Source: Acinetobacter sp. WCHA55 (GTDB lineage Bacteria; Pseudomonadota; Gammaproteobacteria; Pseudomonadales; Moraxellaceae). Taken from it: a DNA stretch of 64,000 nt. Under the pieces are notes generated by a model. It searched no databases, had not been told where the DNA came from, and saw nothing but the letters and a program-made list of their open reading frames with translations. Where the stretch lies: the NCBI RefSeq assembly GCF_002165305.2, contig NZ_CP032286.1, positions 1,116,001 to 1,180,000 on the forward strand. The letters are read 5' to 3'. Positions 1 to 8,498 of the stretch are shown here, in pieces. The position numbers and the translations under genes are program-made. Within the stretch, counting starts at the first letter, position 1, and each line of letters starts with the position of its first letter.

Positions 1-608
1 AGCTTTATTATGCACCGGGTGCGTGCTCACTTGCGGCGCACATTATCCTCAATGAGATTAACGTTGACTTTGATTTAGTCCGAGTAGATTTAAAAACACA
101 TAAAACAGAAAAAGGTGCTGATTATTACGAAATTAATCCAAAAGGATATGTACCCGCTTTAGAAATTAATCCAGGTTTGATTCTGACTGAAAATGTAGCC
201 ATTTTGCCATTTTTAGCACAACATGATCCAAAACAAGATCTTATTCCGCCATCAGGCTTAGGGCGTGCCAAAGTTTTAGAATGGCTAGGTTATTTAAACT
301 CTGAATTGCACGATGCTTATGCCGTTTTCTTCGGTGCGCCATTAGATGCTGCTGCCAAAGAAAAAGCCTATGCAGAGATTGATCGTTTACTCAGTTATAT
401 TGACAAACAAATTGGTGAGTCGGATCATGACTATTTGGTCGATGATAATTTTGGCCCTGCGGATGCATATTTATTTGTCCTCACCAATTGGTCAAATGGC
501 ATCGAACATGATTTATCACCGTATAAAAATATTATCTTTATTCGTAATAAAGTGGCTGAACGTCAGTCAGTACAAATTGCAATGCGAGATGAAGGTCTAA
601 TTCCTTAA
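1..608 (+). CDS. Glutathione S-transferase, beta-class-like (5' end outside window)
   Basis: The reading frame is open from base 3 and begins LYYAPGACSLAAH, the start of the thioredoxin-like domain of beta-class glutathione S-transferases, so only about two codons are missing. The visible part is 201 residues, the full length expected for the family. The N-terminal domain contains the cis-Pro turn (GYVPAL) and ends near residue 80. The helical C-terminal domain has the usual DNFGPADAYLF segment. Family members conjugate glutathione to electrophiles or bind hydrophobic ligands in the cytoplasm; the substrate cannot be inferred. A strong terminator follows the stop codon. A later in-frame codon at 177 is not a credible start because it would remove half the glutathione-binding domain. 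Confidence 0.9.
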   Translation, partial: LYYAPGACSLAAHIILNEINVDFDLVRVDLKTHKTEKGADYYEINPKGYVPALEINPGLILTENVAILPFLAQHDPKQDLIPPSGLGRAKVLEWLGYLNSELHDAYAVFFGAPLDAAAKEKAYAEIDRLLSYIDKQIGESDHDYLVDDNFGPADAYLFVLTNWSNGIEHDLSPYKNIIFIRNKVAERQSVQIAMRDEGLIP

Positions 609-624
609 TTTTGATGCATTGAAG

Positions 625-647
625 AAGCGCCGAAAGGCGCTTTTTTT
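625..647 (+). terminator. Rho-independent terminator after the GST gene
   Basis: A 7-bp GC-rich stem (AAGCGCC / GGCGCTT) with a GAAA tetraloop is followed by a run of T. It ends the GST transcript and separates it from mdaB. Confidence 0.9.
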
Positions 648-764
648 GTACTTTAAAATTTATTGTTGATATTTAGTCAATAATATTTTGCAGATTCACT
701 ACTTTTTAGCGCTGAACAGAGTATCTATAGTGCCTATATAGATTTTGGCTTTTAGGTTCTTCCA

Positions 765-1346
765 ATGAAAAATATTTTATTAATTAACGGTGCAAAAACC
801 TTTGCACACTCGAATGGCCAGTTAAACGATACCTTGACTGAACTTGCGCAAGAGGTCTTGTCAGGCTTAGGGCATCAGGTTCAAGTGACCCGTGCCGACA
901 GCGAATATGATGCAAAAGCTGAAGTGGAGAAATTTCTGTGGGCAGACACCGTGATTTACCAAATGCCAGGTTGGTGGATGGGTGCACCGTGGACTGTGAA
1001 AAAGTATATTGATGATGTCTTTACCGAAGGGCACGGTAGTCTGTATGCCAATGATGGTCGCTCACGTGCAGATGCTTCAAAAAAATATGGTTCAGGTGGT
1101 CTGATTCACGATAAAAACTATATGCTGTCGTTGACATGGAATGCGCCGATGGATGCATTTAATGATACTGAACAATTTTTTCATGGAGTTGGGGTCGACG
1201 GGGTTTATTTACCTTTTCACAAAGCCAATCAGTTTTTAGGAATGCAAACCTTACCGACGTTTATTGTGAATGATGTAATTAAAGCACCCGAAGTTGAAGC
1301 CTATATGGCTCAGTACCGTGACCATTTGACGCAAGTTTTTGCTTAA
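765..1346 (+). CDS. mdaB: NADPH:quinone reductase MdaB
   Basis: This 193-residue protein has the same length as E. coli MdaB and carries its flavodoxin-like fold: a first strand (ILLINGAK) followed by the FAD phosphate-binding region, and the conserved PGWWMGAPWTVKKYID segment near residues 68-84. MdaB is a cytoplasmic two-electron quinone reductase that uses NADPH and FAD and so avoids semiquinone radicals. The next gene, 15 bases downstream, is a YgiN-like quinol monooxygenase. In E. coli mdaB and ygiN are also neighbours and have been proposed to form a quinone redox cycle, so the pair supports both assignments. Confidence 0.93.
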   Translation: MKNILLINGAKTFAHSNGQLNDTLTELAQEVLSGLGHQVQVTRADSEYDAKAEVEKFLWADTVIYQMPGWWMGAPWTVKKYIDDVFTEGHGSLYANDGRSRADASKKYGSGGLIHDKNYMLSLTWNAPMDAFNDTEQFFHGVGVDGVYLPFHKANQFLGMQTLPTFIVNDVIKAPEVEAYMAQYRDHLTQVFA

Positions 1347-1361
1347 TTCGGAGAAGCAACG

Positions 1362-1673
1362 ATGTTAACTGTGATAGCTGAAATTATTTGTCATTCAGCG
1401 CAAGATTTTAAAACGGTTCTTGATTCATTCAACAACATTCGTGAGCAGGTCATACAAGAGCCTGGTTGCCATGGCTATGACGTGCATATTGATCATCCTA
1501 CTGTTGAGAGTGCATTCCAGACCAAAGTACCGTTTTCAATCATGATGTATGAAAAATGGGAAAGCATGCAGCATTTAGAAACACATATGCACAGTATCAA
1601 TATGCAGCAACATGCCCAAGCAACCAAAGGTGCAGTTGCTCAGGTGCAAATCCGTATTTTAGAAGCGCAGTAA
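1362..1673 (+). CDS. ygiN: YgiN-like quinol monooxygenase (ABM domain)
   Basis: The 103-residue protein is one antibiotic-biosynthesis-monooxygenase (ABM) domain. It resembles E. coli YgiN throughout: both begin MLTVIAEI, share a GCHGY segment near residue 37 and a YEKWES / IEQWES strand in the middle, and end in IRIL. YgiN acts on reduced menadione without a cofactor, returning it to the quinone. A Shine-Dalgarno (CGGAGAAG) lies about 6 bases before the ATG. The gene follows mdaB closely and is probably co-transcribed with it. No clear terminator is visible before the convergent gene downstream. Confidence 0.9.
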   Translation: MLTVIAEIICHSAQDFKTVLDSFNNIREQVIQEPGCHGYDVHIDHPTVESAFQTKVPFSIMMYEKWESMQHLETHMHSINMQQHAQATKGAVAQVQIRILEAQ

Positions 1674-1713
1674 GCGATGCATATGAGTTTGATAAAGCTT
1701 TTCTTCGCTCTAT

Positions 1714-2445
1714 CTATTTAAACTCAAGTGGTTCATTGAACGGAACCTGTTCGAGTTTCAATGCGTAGCGCTGTTTGAGTGTTGACCATTGAACCTTGAC
1801 AGGTTGAGTGCTTTCAGCAAATTCATTTTCACCTGTCGTATTTTTTACTTTGCCTGTCATAAAGTTGATACTTCGCGCCGTGATGTCGCCCGATGCACGG
1901 TGGAAATCATCGACATCATAACCAATCAGTTTAAATGTACGGTCTTGGTAGCGAAAGGTATACGTGTGATTGGTCACATACCACGAACCACAGCTTAACC
2001 AGTAGTGCAGATGAACTTTGAGCACGCCTTTTTGAATGCTTAACGCTTCAGTCTCACCGAGTGGATCTGCTAGGCAAGGGGACTCTAGGTCTCCTTCTGT
2101 CGGCAAAGTACTATTAGTCGCTACAAGTTGATAACCATGCGTTTGCTTCAATAAAACCAAAAGCTTTCGTTCATTGATATTGAGGACATCACTGCCTAAG
2201 CGATCATTTTTAACGAGATTTTGGGGATTGCTATCTTCAATAATCAGGGCAATGTCAGCTTGACCATCTTGGTTTAAATCGCCTTGGACTTTTTCTAAAA
2301 CCTTCCAGTTTTTTGGCACAAAATCTTGGTAGCTCGTTTTGAGAGTCGGTTTTGCCTCTGCTTTGGCCCAAGCACTGCTTGTGAGTGATACGAAAAATAG
2401 GGTCTTAAGTATGAGTGCCGGTCTGATCCATTTTTGTGTGGACAT
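1714..2445 (-). CDS. Exported protein of unknown function with a D-rich calcium-loop-like motif
   Basis: I do not recognise a named family for this 243-residue protein. Residues 1-28 form a signal peptide: basic start (QKWIRP), hydrophobic core, and a likely cleavage after SSAWA. Around residues 55-70 the segment GDLNQDGQADIALI matches the DxNxDGxxD loop of FG-GAP/VCBS and dockerin-like calcium sites, usually followed by a beta strand as here. The rest looks beta-rich with paired cysteines (LESPCLADP, WLSCGSW) that could form a disulfide in the periplasm. It is convergent with ygiN and stands alone. A periplasmic location is inferred; the function is unknown. Confidence 0.75.
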   Translation of the reverse strand: MSTQKWIRPALILKTLFFVSLTSSAWAKAEAKPTLKTSYQDFVPKNWKVLEKVQGDLNQDGQADIALIIEDSNPQNLVKNDRLGSDVLNINERKLLVLLKQTHGYQLVATNSTLPTEGDLESPCLADPLGETEALSIQKGVLKVHLHYWLSCGSWYVTNHTYTFRYQDRTFKLIGYDVDDFHRASGDITARSINFMTGKVKNTTGENEFAESTQPVKVQWSTLKQRYALKLEQVPFNEPLEFK

Positions 2446-2573
2446 CGTTTCCTCTCATTTTTATATGGTTATAGATGTTTGAAAATAGATATTATTGAGT
2501 GTATCAAAGCGTGTGGCGGAATGTCCCTACAAGCTCAGTCAGCATAAAATACTGACTTTATGTTGATATAAAT

Positions 2574-2599
2574 AAAAAGGATTCCGAAGAATCCTTTTT
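2574..2599 (-). terminator. Terminator after thiG
   Basis: An 11-bp perfect inverted repeat (AAAAAGGATTC / GAATCCTTTTT) with a 4-base loop. Read on the minus strand it lies 25 bases past the thiG stop and ends in a T run. It is symmetrical, so it could work in both directions. Confidence 0.85.
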
Positions 2600-2623
2600 G
2601 ATTGCTTAATACAGATCAAGAGA

Positions 2624-3409
2624 TTATTTAAAGAAATAACCTGTTTCTGGTGAGCTTGCATTCGCCATACGCTTACGAGGCATACGACCTGCGAGGAACG
2701 CTTCTCGACCCGCTTCAACAGCTTTTTTCATTGCAGAAGCCATTAAAATGGGGTGTTGAGCGGCAGCAATCGCGGTATTCATCAACACGCCATCACAGCC
2801 CAGTTCCATGGCAATGGCCGCATCGCTTGCAGTTCCCACACCTGCATCCACCAACACCGGCACTTTGGCATTTTCTTTAATGATAGAAATTGTGTGTGGA
2901 TTCAAAATCCCTAAACCCGAACCAATCAAACTGCCTAAAGGCATGATGGCAACACAGCCCATGCTTTCAAGCTCTTGCGCTACAATTGGGTCATCTGAAG
3001 TATAGACCATGATTTCAAAACCATCGTCAATCAAGGTACGTGCAGCTTTCAATGTTTCGGTAATGTTTGGATACAGCGTTTTTTCATCACCGAGGACCTC
3101 AAGCTTGACCAAGTTATGACCGTCTAATAATTCACGCGCTAACATACAGGTACGCACGGCACTATTGGCATCAAAACAGCCTGCTGTATTCGGGAGAATG
3201 GTGTATTTTTCAGGTGGAACCACGGACAATAAGTTTGGTTGATCGGGATGCTGACCAATATTGACGCGACGAATCGCAACCGTCACGATTTCTGCGCCAC
3301 TAGCTTGAATGGCCAAATCGGTTTCTTGCAGGTCCTTATATTTACCTGTGCCCACCAGTAGACGAGATTGAAACGATCTAGAACCAATGATGAGAGGGCT
3401 GTCTTGCAT
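2624..3409 (-). CDS. thiG: Thiazole synthase ThiG
   Basis: ThiG condenses 1-deoxy-D-xylulose 5-phosphate, dehydroglycine and the ThiS thiocarboxylate into the thiazole phosphate of thiamine. The 261-residue protein has the usual length. It shows the N-terminal [10 protein letters not shown] strand, the Schiff-base lysine in [12 protein letters not shown], and the phosphate-binding loops PLGSLIGSG and [11 protein letters not shown] of this TIM barrel. The product is cytoplasmic. The gene follows thiS by 12 bases on the same strand, which matches the known functional coupling of the two. No TPP riboswitch was found upstream of thiS. Confidence 0.97.
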   Translation of the reverse strand: MQDSPLIIGSRSFQSRLLVGTGKYKDLQETDLAIQASGAEIVTVAIRRVNIGQHPDQPNLLSVVPPEKYTILPNTAGCFDANSAVRTCMLARELLDGHNLVKLEVLGDEKTLYPNITETLKAARTLIDDGFEIMVYTSDDPIVAQELESMGCVAIMPLGSLIGSGLGILNPHTISIIKENAKVPVLVDAGVGTASDAAIAMELGCDGVLMNTAIAAAQHPILMASAMKKAVEAGREAFLAGRMPRKRMANASSPETGYFFK

Positions 3410-3421
3410 GTGAACTCCGTA

Positions 3422-3628
3422 TTAACCGCCACCGACGGCATGAATAATTTCAATTCGATCCATTGCACAAATTGGGGTGTGTTCCAATTTACTTTTACTA
3501 ATAATGTTTTCATTTTGCTCAACAGCAAAACGTTTGCCTTCAAGTGCAAAGGTTTGCACCAGCTCAAGCAGGGTTTTACATTCGGTATGCTTTAGTTCGC
3601 CGTTTAAATAAATCTGCATCGTGCTCAT
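3422..3628 (-). CDS. thiS: Sulfur carrier protein ThiS
   Basis: This 68-residue ubiquitin-like protein ends in AVGGG, the terminal Gly-Gly that is adenylated and converted to a thiocarboxylate, giving sulfur to ThiG for thiazole formation. The N-terminal beta-grasp strand (MQIYLNGEL) and the closing segment DRIEIIHAVGGG are typical. Two starts are possible, the first ATG or the ATG three codons in. An AGAG element lies nearer the ideal distance from the second, so the protein may begin MQIYLNGE. It is co-transcribed with thiG. Confidence 0.93.
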   Translation of the reverse strand: MSTMQIYLNGELKHTECKTLLELVQTFALEGKRFAVEQNENIISKSKLEHTPICAMDRIEIIHAVGGG

Positions 3629-3638
3629 CTCTAGTTGT

Positions 3639-4004
3639 TTACTTGGTATATTTCATGGCATTCCATGCCAGAACTAACCAACCTGCAATCATCAATGCCC
3701 CACCAATAGGGGTAATCGCACCTAAGCCACGCGGTAAACCCAATGCCATGACATAGAGGGAACCACAGAAAAAGAAGATGCCGACTTGGATCAGTAAAAA
3801 GCTGGTTTTGATGGGAAGTTGAGGAATAACTTTGGCCAAAATGCCGAGCGCCAGTAAACCAAGCGCATGGTAAAAAAAGTAATCAGTTGCAGTTTGCCAC
3901 CAAGCTAATTGAGCTTCACTAGCACGGGCTTTTAGACCATGTGCGCCAAAGGCACCTAATATAACGGCAAACGCTAAATTCAGCGCTGAAATCGCAATCC
4001 ACAT
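3639..4004 (-). CDS. DUF423 family small membrane protein (YgdD-like)
   Basis: This is a 121-residue integral membrane protein with four predicted transmembrane helices, near residues 3-20, 40-60, 70-90 and 95-115. The GAFGAHGL motif after the first helix and the NPIGG-like loop (TPIGGALMIAGW) before the last are marks of DUF423 (YgdD in E. coli). The biochemical role is unknown. It lies 10 bases upstream of thiS on the same strand and may be read with thiS-thiG, although nothing links the family to thiamine. Confidence 0.88.
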   Translation of the reverse strand: MWIAISALNLAFAVILGAFGAHGLKARASEAQLAWWQTATDYFFYHALGLLALGILAKVIPQLPIKTSFLLIQVGIFFFCGSLYVMALGLPRGLGAITPIGGALMIAGWLVLAWNAMKYTK

Positions 4005-4090
4005 ATCAATGCTTAACTTATATCACTGTGCGCAACAAAGTAGCATATTTTAAAGAAAGGTTAAAAGACAAAAAGCCTCATTTATTTACA

Positions 4091-4119
4091 AAAAAGAAAA
4101 GGGCATTTCGCCCTTTTCT
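4091..4119 (-). terminator. Terminator after rpoH
   Basis: A 10-bp perfect stem (AGAAAAGGGC / GCCCTTTTCT) with a 5-base loop lies just past the rpoH stop on the minus strand, followed there by a run of T. Confidence 0.9.
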
Positions 4120-4133
4120 GTATTGGTATCATC

Positions 4134-5003
4134 TTAGTTCGATGACATTGCCACTTTAATTTTTTCCATGGCATTTTTTTCAAGCTGACGAATACGTTCG
4201 GCCGAAACATTATATTCAGCAGCCAGTTCGTGTAAGGTCGATTTTTCATCATCTAACCAACGACGCTGTAAAATATTTCGCGAACGGTCATCAAGTTGTT
4301 CCATCGCATCATGCAGAGCATTGGTGCTTTGTTCTTCGTAATCTTCTTCTTCAGCCAAACGCGCAGGGTCGTAGCGGTTATCTTCAAGATAGAGCGCAGG
4401 TGCAACATGGGTTGAACCTTCATCGTCATCATCGCCCTGAGCTTCAAAAGCTGCATCATAAGCAGTTAAACGACCTTCCATTTCTAACACTTGTTCAGGT
4501 GTCACATTGAGGTCATTTGCAATCGATTGTGCTTCTTTTAGAGTGAGCTTTTTAGACGATTTTTTTAGACTACGCAAATTAAAGAACAGTTTGCGCTGTG
4601 CTTTAGTCGTCGCGATTTTGACAATACGCCAGTTACGAATCACATATTCGTGAATTTCTGCTTTAATCCAATGCACCGCAAAAGAGACTAAGCGTACGCC
4701 CATATTTGGGTCGAAGCGTTTCACAGCTTTCATTAAACCCAAGTTACCTTCTTGAATAAGGTCTCCTTGAGGTAAGCCGTAGCCTGCATAACTACGGGCA
4801 ATATGGACCACAAAACGCAGATGCGACATGACTAGAAGTTTAGCAGCATCGAGGTCTTGGTCATAATAGTAGCGTTCAGCTAACTCTTTTTCTTGTTCCG
4901 CTGTCAAAATCGGGATTTGGTTGACAGTACTAATATAAGCACCCAAGTTTACACCTGGTGCTGATAATGACAGGGGCATCAATTGATTGCTGCTGTCACT
5001 CAT
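4134..5003 (-). CDS. rpoH: RNA polymerase sigma-32 factor RpoH
   Basis: The heat-shock sigma factor directs RNA polymerase to chaperone and protease genes. It has 289 residues (284 in E. coli). Region 2 includes [19 protein letters not shown], followed by the -10-recognition helix. The RpoH box QRKLFFNLR, found only in sigma-32 proteins and needed for core binding and turnover, lies near residue 137. Region 4 with its helix-turn-helix ([19 protein letters not shown]) is at the C-terminus. An acidic insert (QGDDDDEG) separates regions 3 and 4. It stands alone with its own terminator. The 138 bases upstream should hold its promoters; no consensus could be assigned with confidence. Confidence 0.97.
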   Translation of the reverse strand: MSDSSNQLMPLSLSAPGVNLGAYISTVNQIPILTAEQEKELAERYYYDQDLDAAKLLVMSHLRFVVHIARSYAGYGLPQGDLIQEGNLGLMKAVKRFDPNMGVRLVSFAVHWIKAEIHEYVIRNWRIVKIATTKAQRKLFFNLRSLKKSSKKLTLKEAQSIANDLNVTPEQVLEMEGRLTAYDAAFEAQGDDDDEGSTHVAPALYLEDNRYDPARLAEEEDYEEQSTNALHDAMEQLDDRSRNILQRRWLDDEKSTLHELAAEYNVSAERIRQLEKNAMEKIKVAMSSN

Positions 5004-5141
5004 GCGTTCTCCTTAGGGATTTCATTTTTACCCAACAATTGAATTTATCTTAATCCAATCTTCCGCTGAATAATGGAAAATTGGGTATAGAAATGTAAAC
5101 TTTTATGCAAATATGAATAGACTTAGTGTAATTGAAAAGAA

Positions 5142-5375
5142 TTAAGATTCAATGAAGTAGTGAAATTCATGTTCATTAATTTGTTTCAAAACGCAAGTTA
5201 AATGATGGATTTCGCAATAACGGGTGATATCGATCTGACTGTGCGGATCAGACGATTTTAATAGAAAATGCTGCGCCGGACTCTTTTTAAGTGCGCGTTT
5301 AAGCAACAACAGAGGCATAGGACAGGGTTGCCCCATTGCATCAATAATGTTGGTATTTTGTTCGATATCACTCAT
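5142..5375 (-). CDS. TusA/SirA-family sulfur-carrier protein
   Basis: The 77-residue protein carries the TusA-family signature GQPCPMPLL. The cysteine at residue 18 in CPxP is the persulfide-bearing residue. TusA proteins relay sulfur for tRNA 2-thiouridine and cofactor synthesis in the cytoplasm. The C-terminal half (FHYFIES) matches the alpha/beta two-layer fold. The neighbours are unrelated (rpoH downstream, a cold-shock gene divergent), so the specific sulfur pathway cannot be fixed. It could be TusA itself or a paralogue. Confidence 0.88.
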   Translation of the reverse strand: MSDIEQNTNIIDAMGQPCPMPLLLLKRALKKSPAQHFLLKSSDPHSQIDITRYCEIHHLTCVLKQINEHEFHYFIES

Positions 5376-5766
5376 ATAGCTAAGGCAGGTTTCACAACAT
5401 TTAGGTGGGTAGAAATATTAGCAAATTCAGTGCCAAAACCCAAATATTTCATGTGTTATAGGCCTATAGTCGCTATATCTAAAATTACAAATAACTAGTT
5501 AAAAAATATGCTGAATTAAAAAGACGATTAATCAAAAAAAAGGGTATGAATTGTTTTTAACCCATGTTAAGCTCGTCGCGTACTGGGATTTAACACAACT
5601 ATAAATTGTTTTAAAGCCCAATTTACAAATGGATGTAACCGGGATTTTGTTAATAGTTATACAGAATGATTACAAGCTTAGAAATAATAAATATTTTTAA
5701 ACCTTGTTTGGTCTGCTGTTTGCAACACCGGGTGGTCCTTCTTTTAGATACAATGAGGATTAACTT
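5376..5766. other. 391-bp divergent intergenic region with a cold-shock-type leader
   Basis: No gene is seen here. An inverted repeat at 5584-5620 pairs a TGGGATTTAA arm with TTAAAGCCCA around a 17-base loop, and a GAGGATT ribosome-binding site precedes the csp start at 5767. Long structured 5' leaders are common in csp genes. A minus-strand frame at 5650-5889 overlaps csp and has no family features. Confidence 0.5.
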
Positions 5767-5979
5767 ATGACAGCTCGTGAACAAGGCGTAGTTAAATGGT
5801 TCAACGACACTAAAGGCTTCGGCTTTATCCAACGCAATGGCGGCGACGATGTATTCGTTCACTTCCGTGCAATCCAAGGCGACGGCCACCGTTCACTACG
5901 TGACGGCCAACGCGTTGAATTCAGCGTTGTAAAAGGTCAAAAAGGCTTCCAAGCTGAAGAAGTACAACCTTTAGACTAA
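5767..5979 (+). CDS. Cold-shock domain protein (CspA family)
   Basis: The 70-residue single-domain cold-shock protein contains both nucleic-acid-binding motifs: RNP1 (KGFGFIQ) near residue 17 and RNP2 (VFVHF) near residue 30. These small beta-barrels bind single-stranded RNA and DNA and melt RNA structure, often after a temperature drop. Codon use is strongly biased, as expected for a highly expressed gene. It has a long upstream leader and a terminator 19 bases past the stop, so it is monocistronic. Which csp paralogue it is cannot be decided. Confidence 0.96.
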   Translation: MTAREQGVVKWFNDTKGFGFIQRNGGDDVFVHFRAIQGDGHRSLRDGQRVEFSVVKGQKGFQAEEVQPLD

Positions 5980-5997
5980 TTGTCTGAACGTACTTTA

Positions 5998-6027
5998 AAA
6001 CGCCTCAATGTAAATTGGGGCGTTTTT
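5998..6027 (+). terminator. Terminator after the cold-shock gene
   Basis: A 12-bp stem (AAACGCCTCAAT pairing with ATTGGGGCGTTT, one G-T pair) with a GTAA loop, ending in T residues. Confidence 0.9.
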
Positions 6028-6076
6028 GTTTATACTACAGATCAATTTTCGTGATTTTTCGTCAGAGCGCACTTAT

Positions 6077-7228
6077 ATGTCATCAGGTTTTGAAACCTTA
6101 AATTTACATCCTCAACTTAAACGAGCAATTGATGCTTTGGGTTTTAAGGATATGACGCCTATTCAGCAAAAGGTTTTAAAATTCACTTTGGCGGGACACG
6201 ATGCAATTGGTCGTGCGCAAACGGGGACAGGTAAAACAGCGGCATTTTTGGTAAGCGTGATTAATGACTTACTGAATAAACCAATTCAGGAGCAGCGTTA
6301 CCGTGGCGAACCACGTGCTTTAATTTTGGCACCTACGCGAGAGCTTGCACTACAAATTGAAAGCGATGCAAAAGAACTCACGAAATTCTCCGATTTAAAT
6401 GTCGTGACTTTGTTGGGCGGCGTTGACTTTGATAAACAAAAAGCACAACTCGATAAAAAACCTGTCGACATTATGGTGGCGACGCCAGGTCGTCTGATTG
6501 ACTTTGTTGAACAAAAAGAAGTTTGGCTCGACCAGATTGAGTTTTTGGTGATTGATGAAGCCGATCGTTTATTGGATATGGGCTTTATTCCTTCTGTAAA
6601 ACGAATTGTCCGTTTTTCTCCACGTAAGGAACAACGTCAGACTCTGATGTTCTCTGCAACGTTTAGTTACGATGTTTTAAACCTTGCACAGCAATGGCTG
6701 TTTGAACCTGTAACGGTTGAAATTGAGCCAGAGAAGAAGACCAATGCGGACGTTGAGCAACGTGTCTACATGGTGGCAAAGTCTGATAAATATAAATTGC
6801 TACAAGACATTCTGCGTGATGAGCCCATTGAAAAAGTGATGATTTTCGCAAATCGCCGCGATCAAGTACGTAAGCTGTATGACAACTTAAAGCGTGATGG
6901 CTATAAGGTGGTGATGTTGTCAGGTGAAATTGCACAAGATAAACGTTTGAAAATGTTAGACCAATTTAAAAATGGTCAACATAACATCATGATTGCAACT
7001 GACGTTGCGGGTCGTGGTATCCATGTGGATGGTGTATCGCATGTGGTGAATTTCACCTTACCTGAACAGTCGGATGACTATGTACACCGTATTGGTCGTA
7101 CGGGTCGTGCGGGTACGCGTGGTGTGAGTATCAGTTTCTTGTCTGAAGATGATGCATTCTATCTACCAGAAATTGAAAAAGCCATTGGGCAAAAACTACC
7201 ACTAACACGTTTAGATGGCTATTGCTAA
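6077..7228 (+). CDS. DEAD-box ATP-dependent RNA helicase, RhlB-like
   Basis: This 383-residue protein is a compact DEAD-box RNA helicase with all core motifs: Q motif (FKDMTPIQQ) near residue 24, Walker A (AQTGTGKT) at 47-54, PTREL near 86, DEAD at 160-163, SAT at 193-195 and HRIGRTGRAG near residue 340. It ends soon after the second RecA-like domain, with no basic tail, a size close to RhlB. The frame is open from 6026, but MSSGFETL at 6077 matches family N-termini; 6026 lies inside the preceding terminator. RhlB works with RNase E in RNA decay in other bacteria; that role here is inferred. RhlE or SrmB are less likely because they usually have long C-terminal extensions. Confidence 0.9.
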   Translation: MSSGFETLNLHPQLKRAIDALGFKDMTPIQQKVLKFTLAGHDAIGRAQTGTGKTAAFLVSVINDLLNKPIQEQRYRGEPRALILAPTRELALQIESDAKELTKFSDLNVVTLLGGVDFDKQKAQLDKKPVDIMVATPGRLIDFVEQKEVWLDQIEFLVIDEADRLLDMGFIPSVKRIVRFSPRKEQRQTLMFSATFSYDVLNLAQQWLFEPVTVEIEPEKKTNADVEQRVYMVAKSDKYKLLQDILRDEPIEKVMIFANRRDQVRKLYDNLKRDGYKVVMLSGEIAQDKRLKMLDQFKNGQHNIMIATDVAGRGIHVDGVSHVVNFTLPEQSDDYVHRIGRTGRAGTRGVSISFLSEDDAFYLPEIEKAIGQKLPLTRLDGYC

Positions 7229-7251
7229 TCGTTTGAAGTGATTGGTGTAAT

Positions 7252-7277
7252 AAAACCGCTCAGTTGAGCGGTTTTTT
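7252..7277. terminator. Bidirectional terminator between the helicase and lipoprotein genes
   Basis: An ACCGCTC / GAGCGGT stem with an AGTT loop has six T on its plus side and four A on the other. It can end both the helicase (plus) and the convergent lipoprotein gene (minus). Confidence 0.88.
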
Positions 7278-7286
7278 ATGGCATCT

Positions 7287-7667
7287 TTATTTTGCTTTAC
7301 AAGAAAAAGTCAGGACTGTTTGATAATCACTGTCTTGGTTAATACCCGAGTTTGTACCCGAAATAGAACCCAGTACAGAAGCTGCAGCTTGGATCATTTT
7401 TCCAGTTTCATCACTCACGACGCCTTTTAAAGCACCTTGATATTCGGTTTTTTCATCACTCACAATCGCTGTTGCTTTAGATCCACACGTTTTAGCTGCT
7501 GCTTCAATTGCATTGTTTTTTGCAATCAGTGCAGTTTTACCAATACCTGTAACTTCGTATTGATTGTCAGCTTTTTGGACTGCTAAAGAGTTGCTTGGTG
7601 TCGACGCACAAGCGCTTAGAAGTAGTGTTAGTGCCGCTGCTCCAGCTATAGCGATATTCTTTTTCAT
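7287..7667 (-). CDS. Small putative lipoprotein of unknown function
   Basis: This is a 126-residue protein with a lipoprotein signal peptide: a basic start (MKKN), a hydrophobic stretch and the lipobox LSAC, whose acylated cysteine is residue 20. The residue after it is Ala, so outer-membrane sorting would be expected. The mature part is alanine-rich and contains two further cysteines (KTCGS near 60 and FSCKAK at the end) that could pair. I do not recognise the family. It stands alone between the helicase and a nitroreductase. Confidence 0.8.
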   Translation of the reverse strand: MKKNIAIAGAAALTLLLSACASTPSNSLAVQKADNQYEVTGIGKTALIAKNNAIEAAAKTCGSKATAIVSDEKTEYQGALKGVVSDETGKMIQAAASVLGSISGTNSGINQDSDYQTVLTFSCKAK

Positions 7668-7899
7668 TTCATACCCCAGTCATGTTTTATTAAATCATTG
7701 TTTATTGGAACATAGCTTGTAGGATGAATCATGTAAGAAATGTATGAAAAATGCAGTCTTATCGAACGGTTTAAAAAATGCTCAGAATTTTAAAATTAGT
7801 TTTGCCGAAACTGGGTATTTCATACTGAAGCGCTAGAGCAAACTTTTCAGAGTGTGCTACTCTAAAACGTATTGTTTAATTTGAAAGATTAAGAGCCTA

Positions 7900-8475
7900 A
7901 TGACGGAACTCACGGTAGATATCGTTCACCAGAATATGCATCAACGTCAATCGATTGGCCATTTGGTCGAGCCTGCTCCAAATGCAGAACAATTAGAGCG
8001 GGCATTTCAAGCCGCATTGACTGCGCCAGATCATCACCGTTTAAAACCGACACGTTTTATCGTGATTTTTGAAGATCAACGTGAGGCATTTGGTGAGTTA
8101 TTGTCACAAGCCTTAGCTGATTTGGGTGAAACGGAAGCAGCACAATTGGAGCGTGTTAAAAATCATCCTTTTCGTGCCCCATTATTGGTTTTGGCGCTGA
8201 CTAAATTTCAATCGCATCCGAAAGTTCCTTATTTTGAGCAGACTTTAAGTACTGGGGCTGCTATTCAGAATTTTATTTTATCTTTACAAGCTCAAGGTTT
8301 TTCGAGCATGTGGCGTAGTGGGGCAGTGGTGGAATCGGTACATTTCAAACAGGCTTTAGGCCTCAGCGCAGATGATTTGATCTCAGGTATTTTATATATT
8401 GGTACGGCATTTAAAGCGATTCCGCCACGTGCCGAAATGCAAACCGAAAATTATGTAAGTTATTGGAACCAATAG
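7900..8475 (+). CDS. Nitroreductase family protein, YdjA-like
   Basis: The 191-residue protein belongs to the small FMN-dependent nitroreductases. It has the N-terminal RQSI segment for FMN phosphate binding, APDHHRLKPTRFIVI in the first third, and the GAAIQNFILSLQAQGFSSMWRSG helix-strand unit in the centre, which matches the YdjA group (one of the shortest in the family). Such enzymes form homodimers and reduce nitro compounds or quinones with NAD(P)H; the natural substrate is unknown. No strong Shine-Dalgarno is seen before the ATG. gpsA follows 23 bases downstream and is probably co-transcribed. Confidence 0.9.
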   Translation: MTELTVDIVHQNMHQRQSIGHLVEPAPNAEQLERAFQAALTAPDHHRLKPTRFIVIFEDQREAFGELLSQALADLGETEAAQLERVKNHPFRAPLLVLALTKFQSHPKVPYFEQTLSTGAAIQNFILSLQAQGFSSMWRSGAVVESVHFKQALGLSADDLISGILYIGTAFKAIPPRAEMQTENYVSYWNQ

Positions 8476-8498
8476 TTTCATTTTAGGATATAAAAATA

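Noticed and set aside
5650..5889. A 79-aa minus-strand frame over the csp start
   Set aside because: It overlaps the cold-shock gene and its leader, and no features support it.
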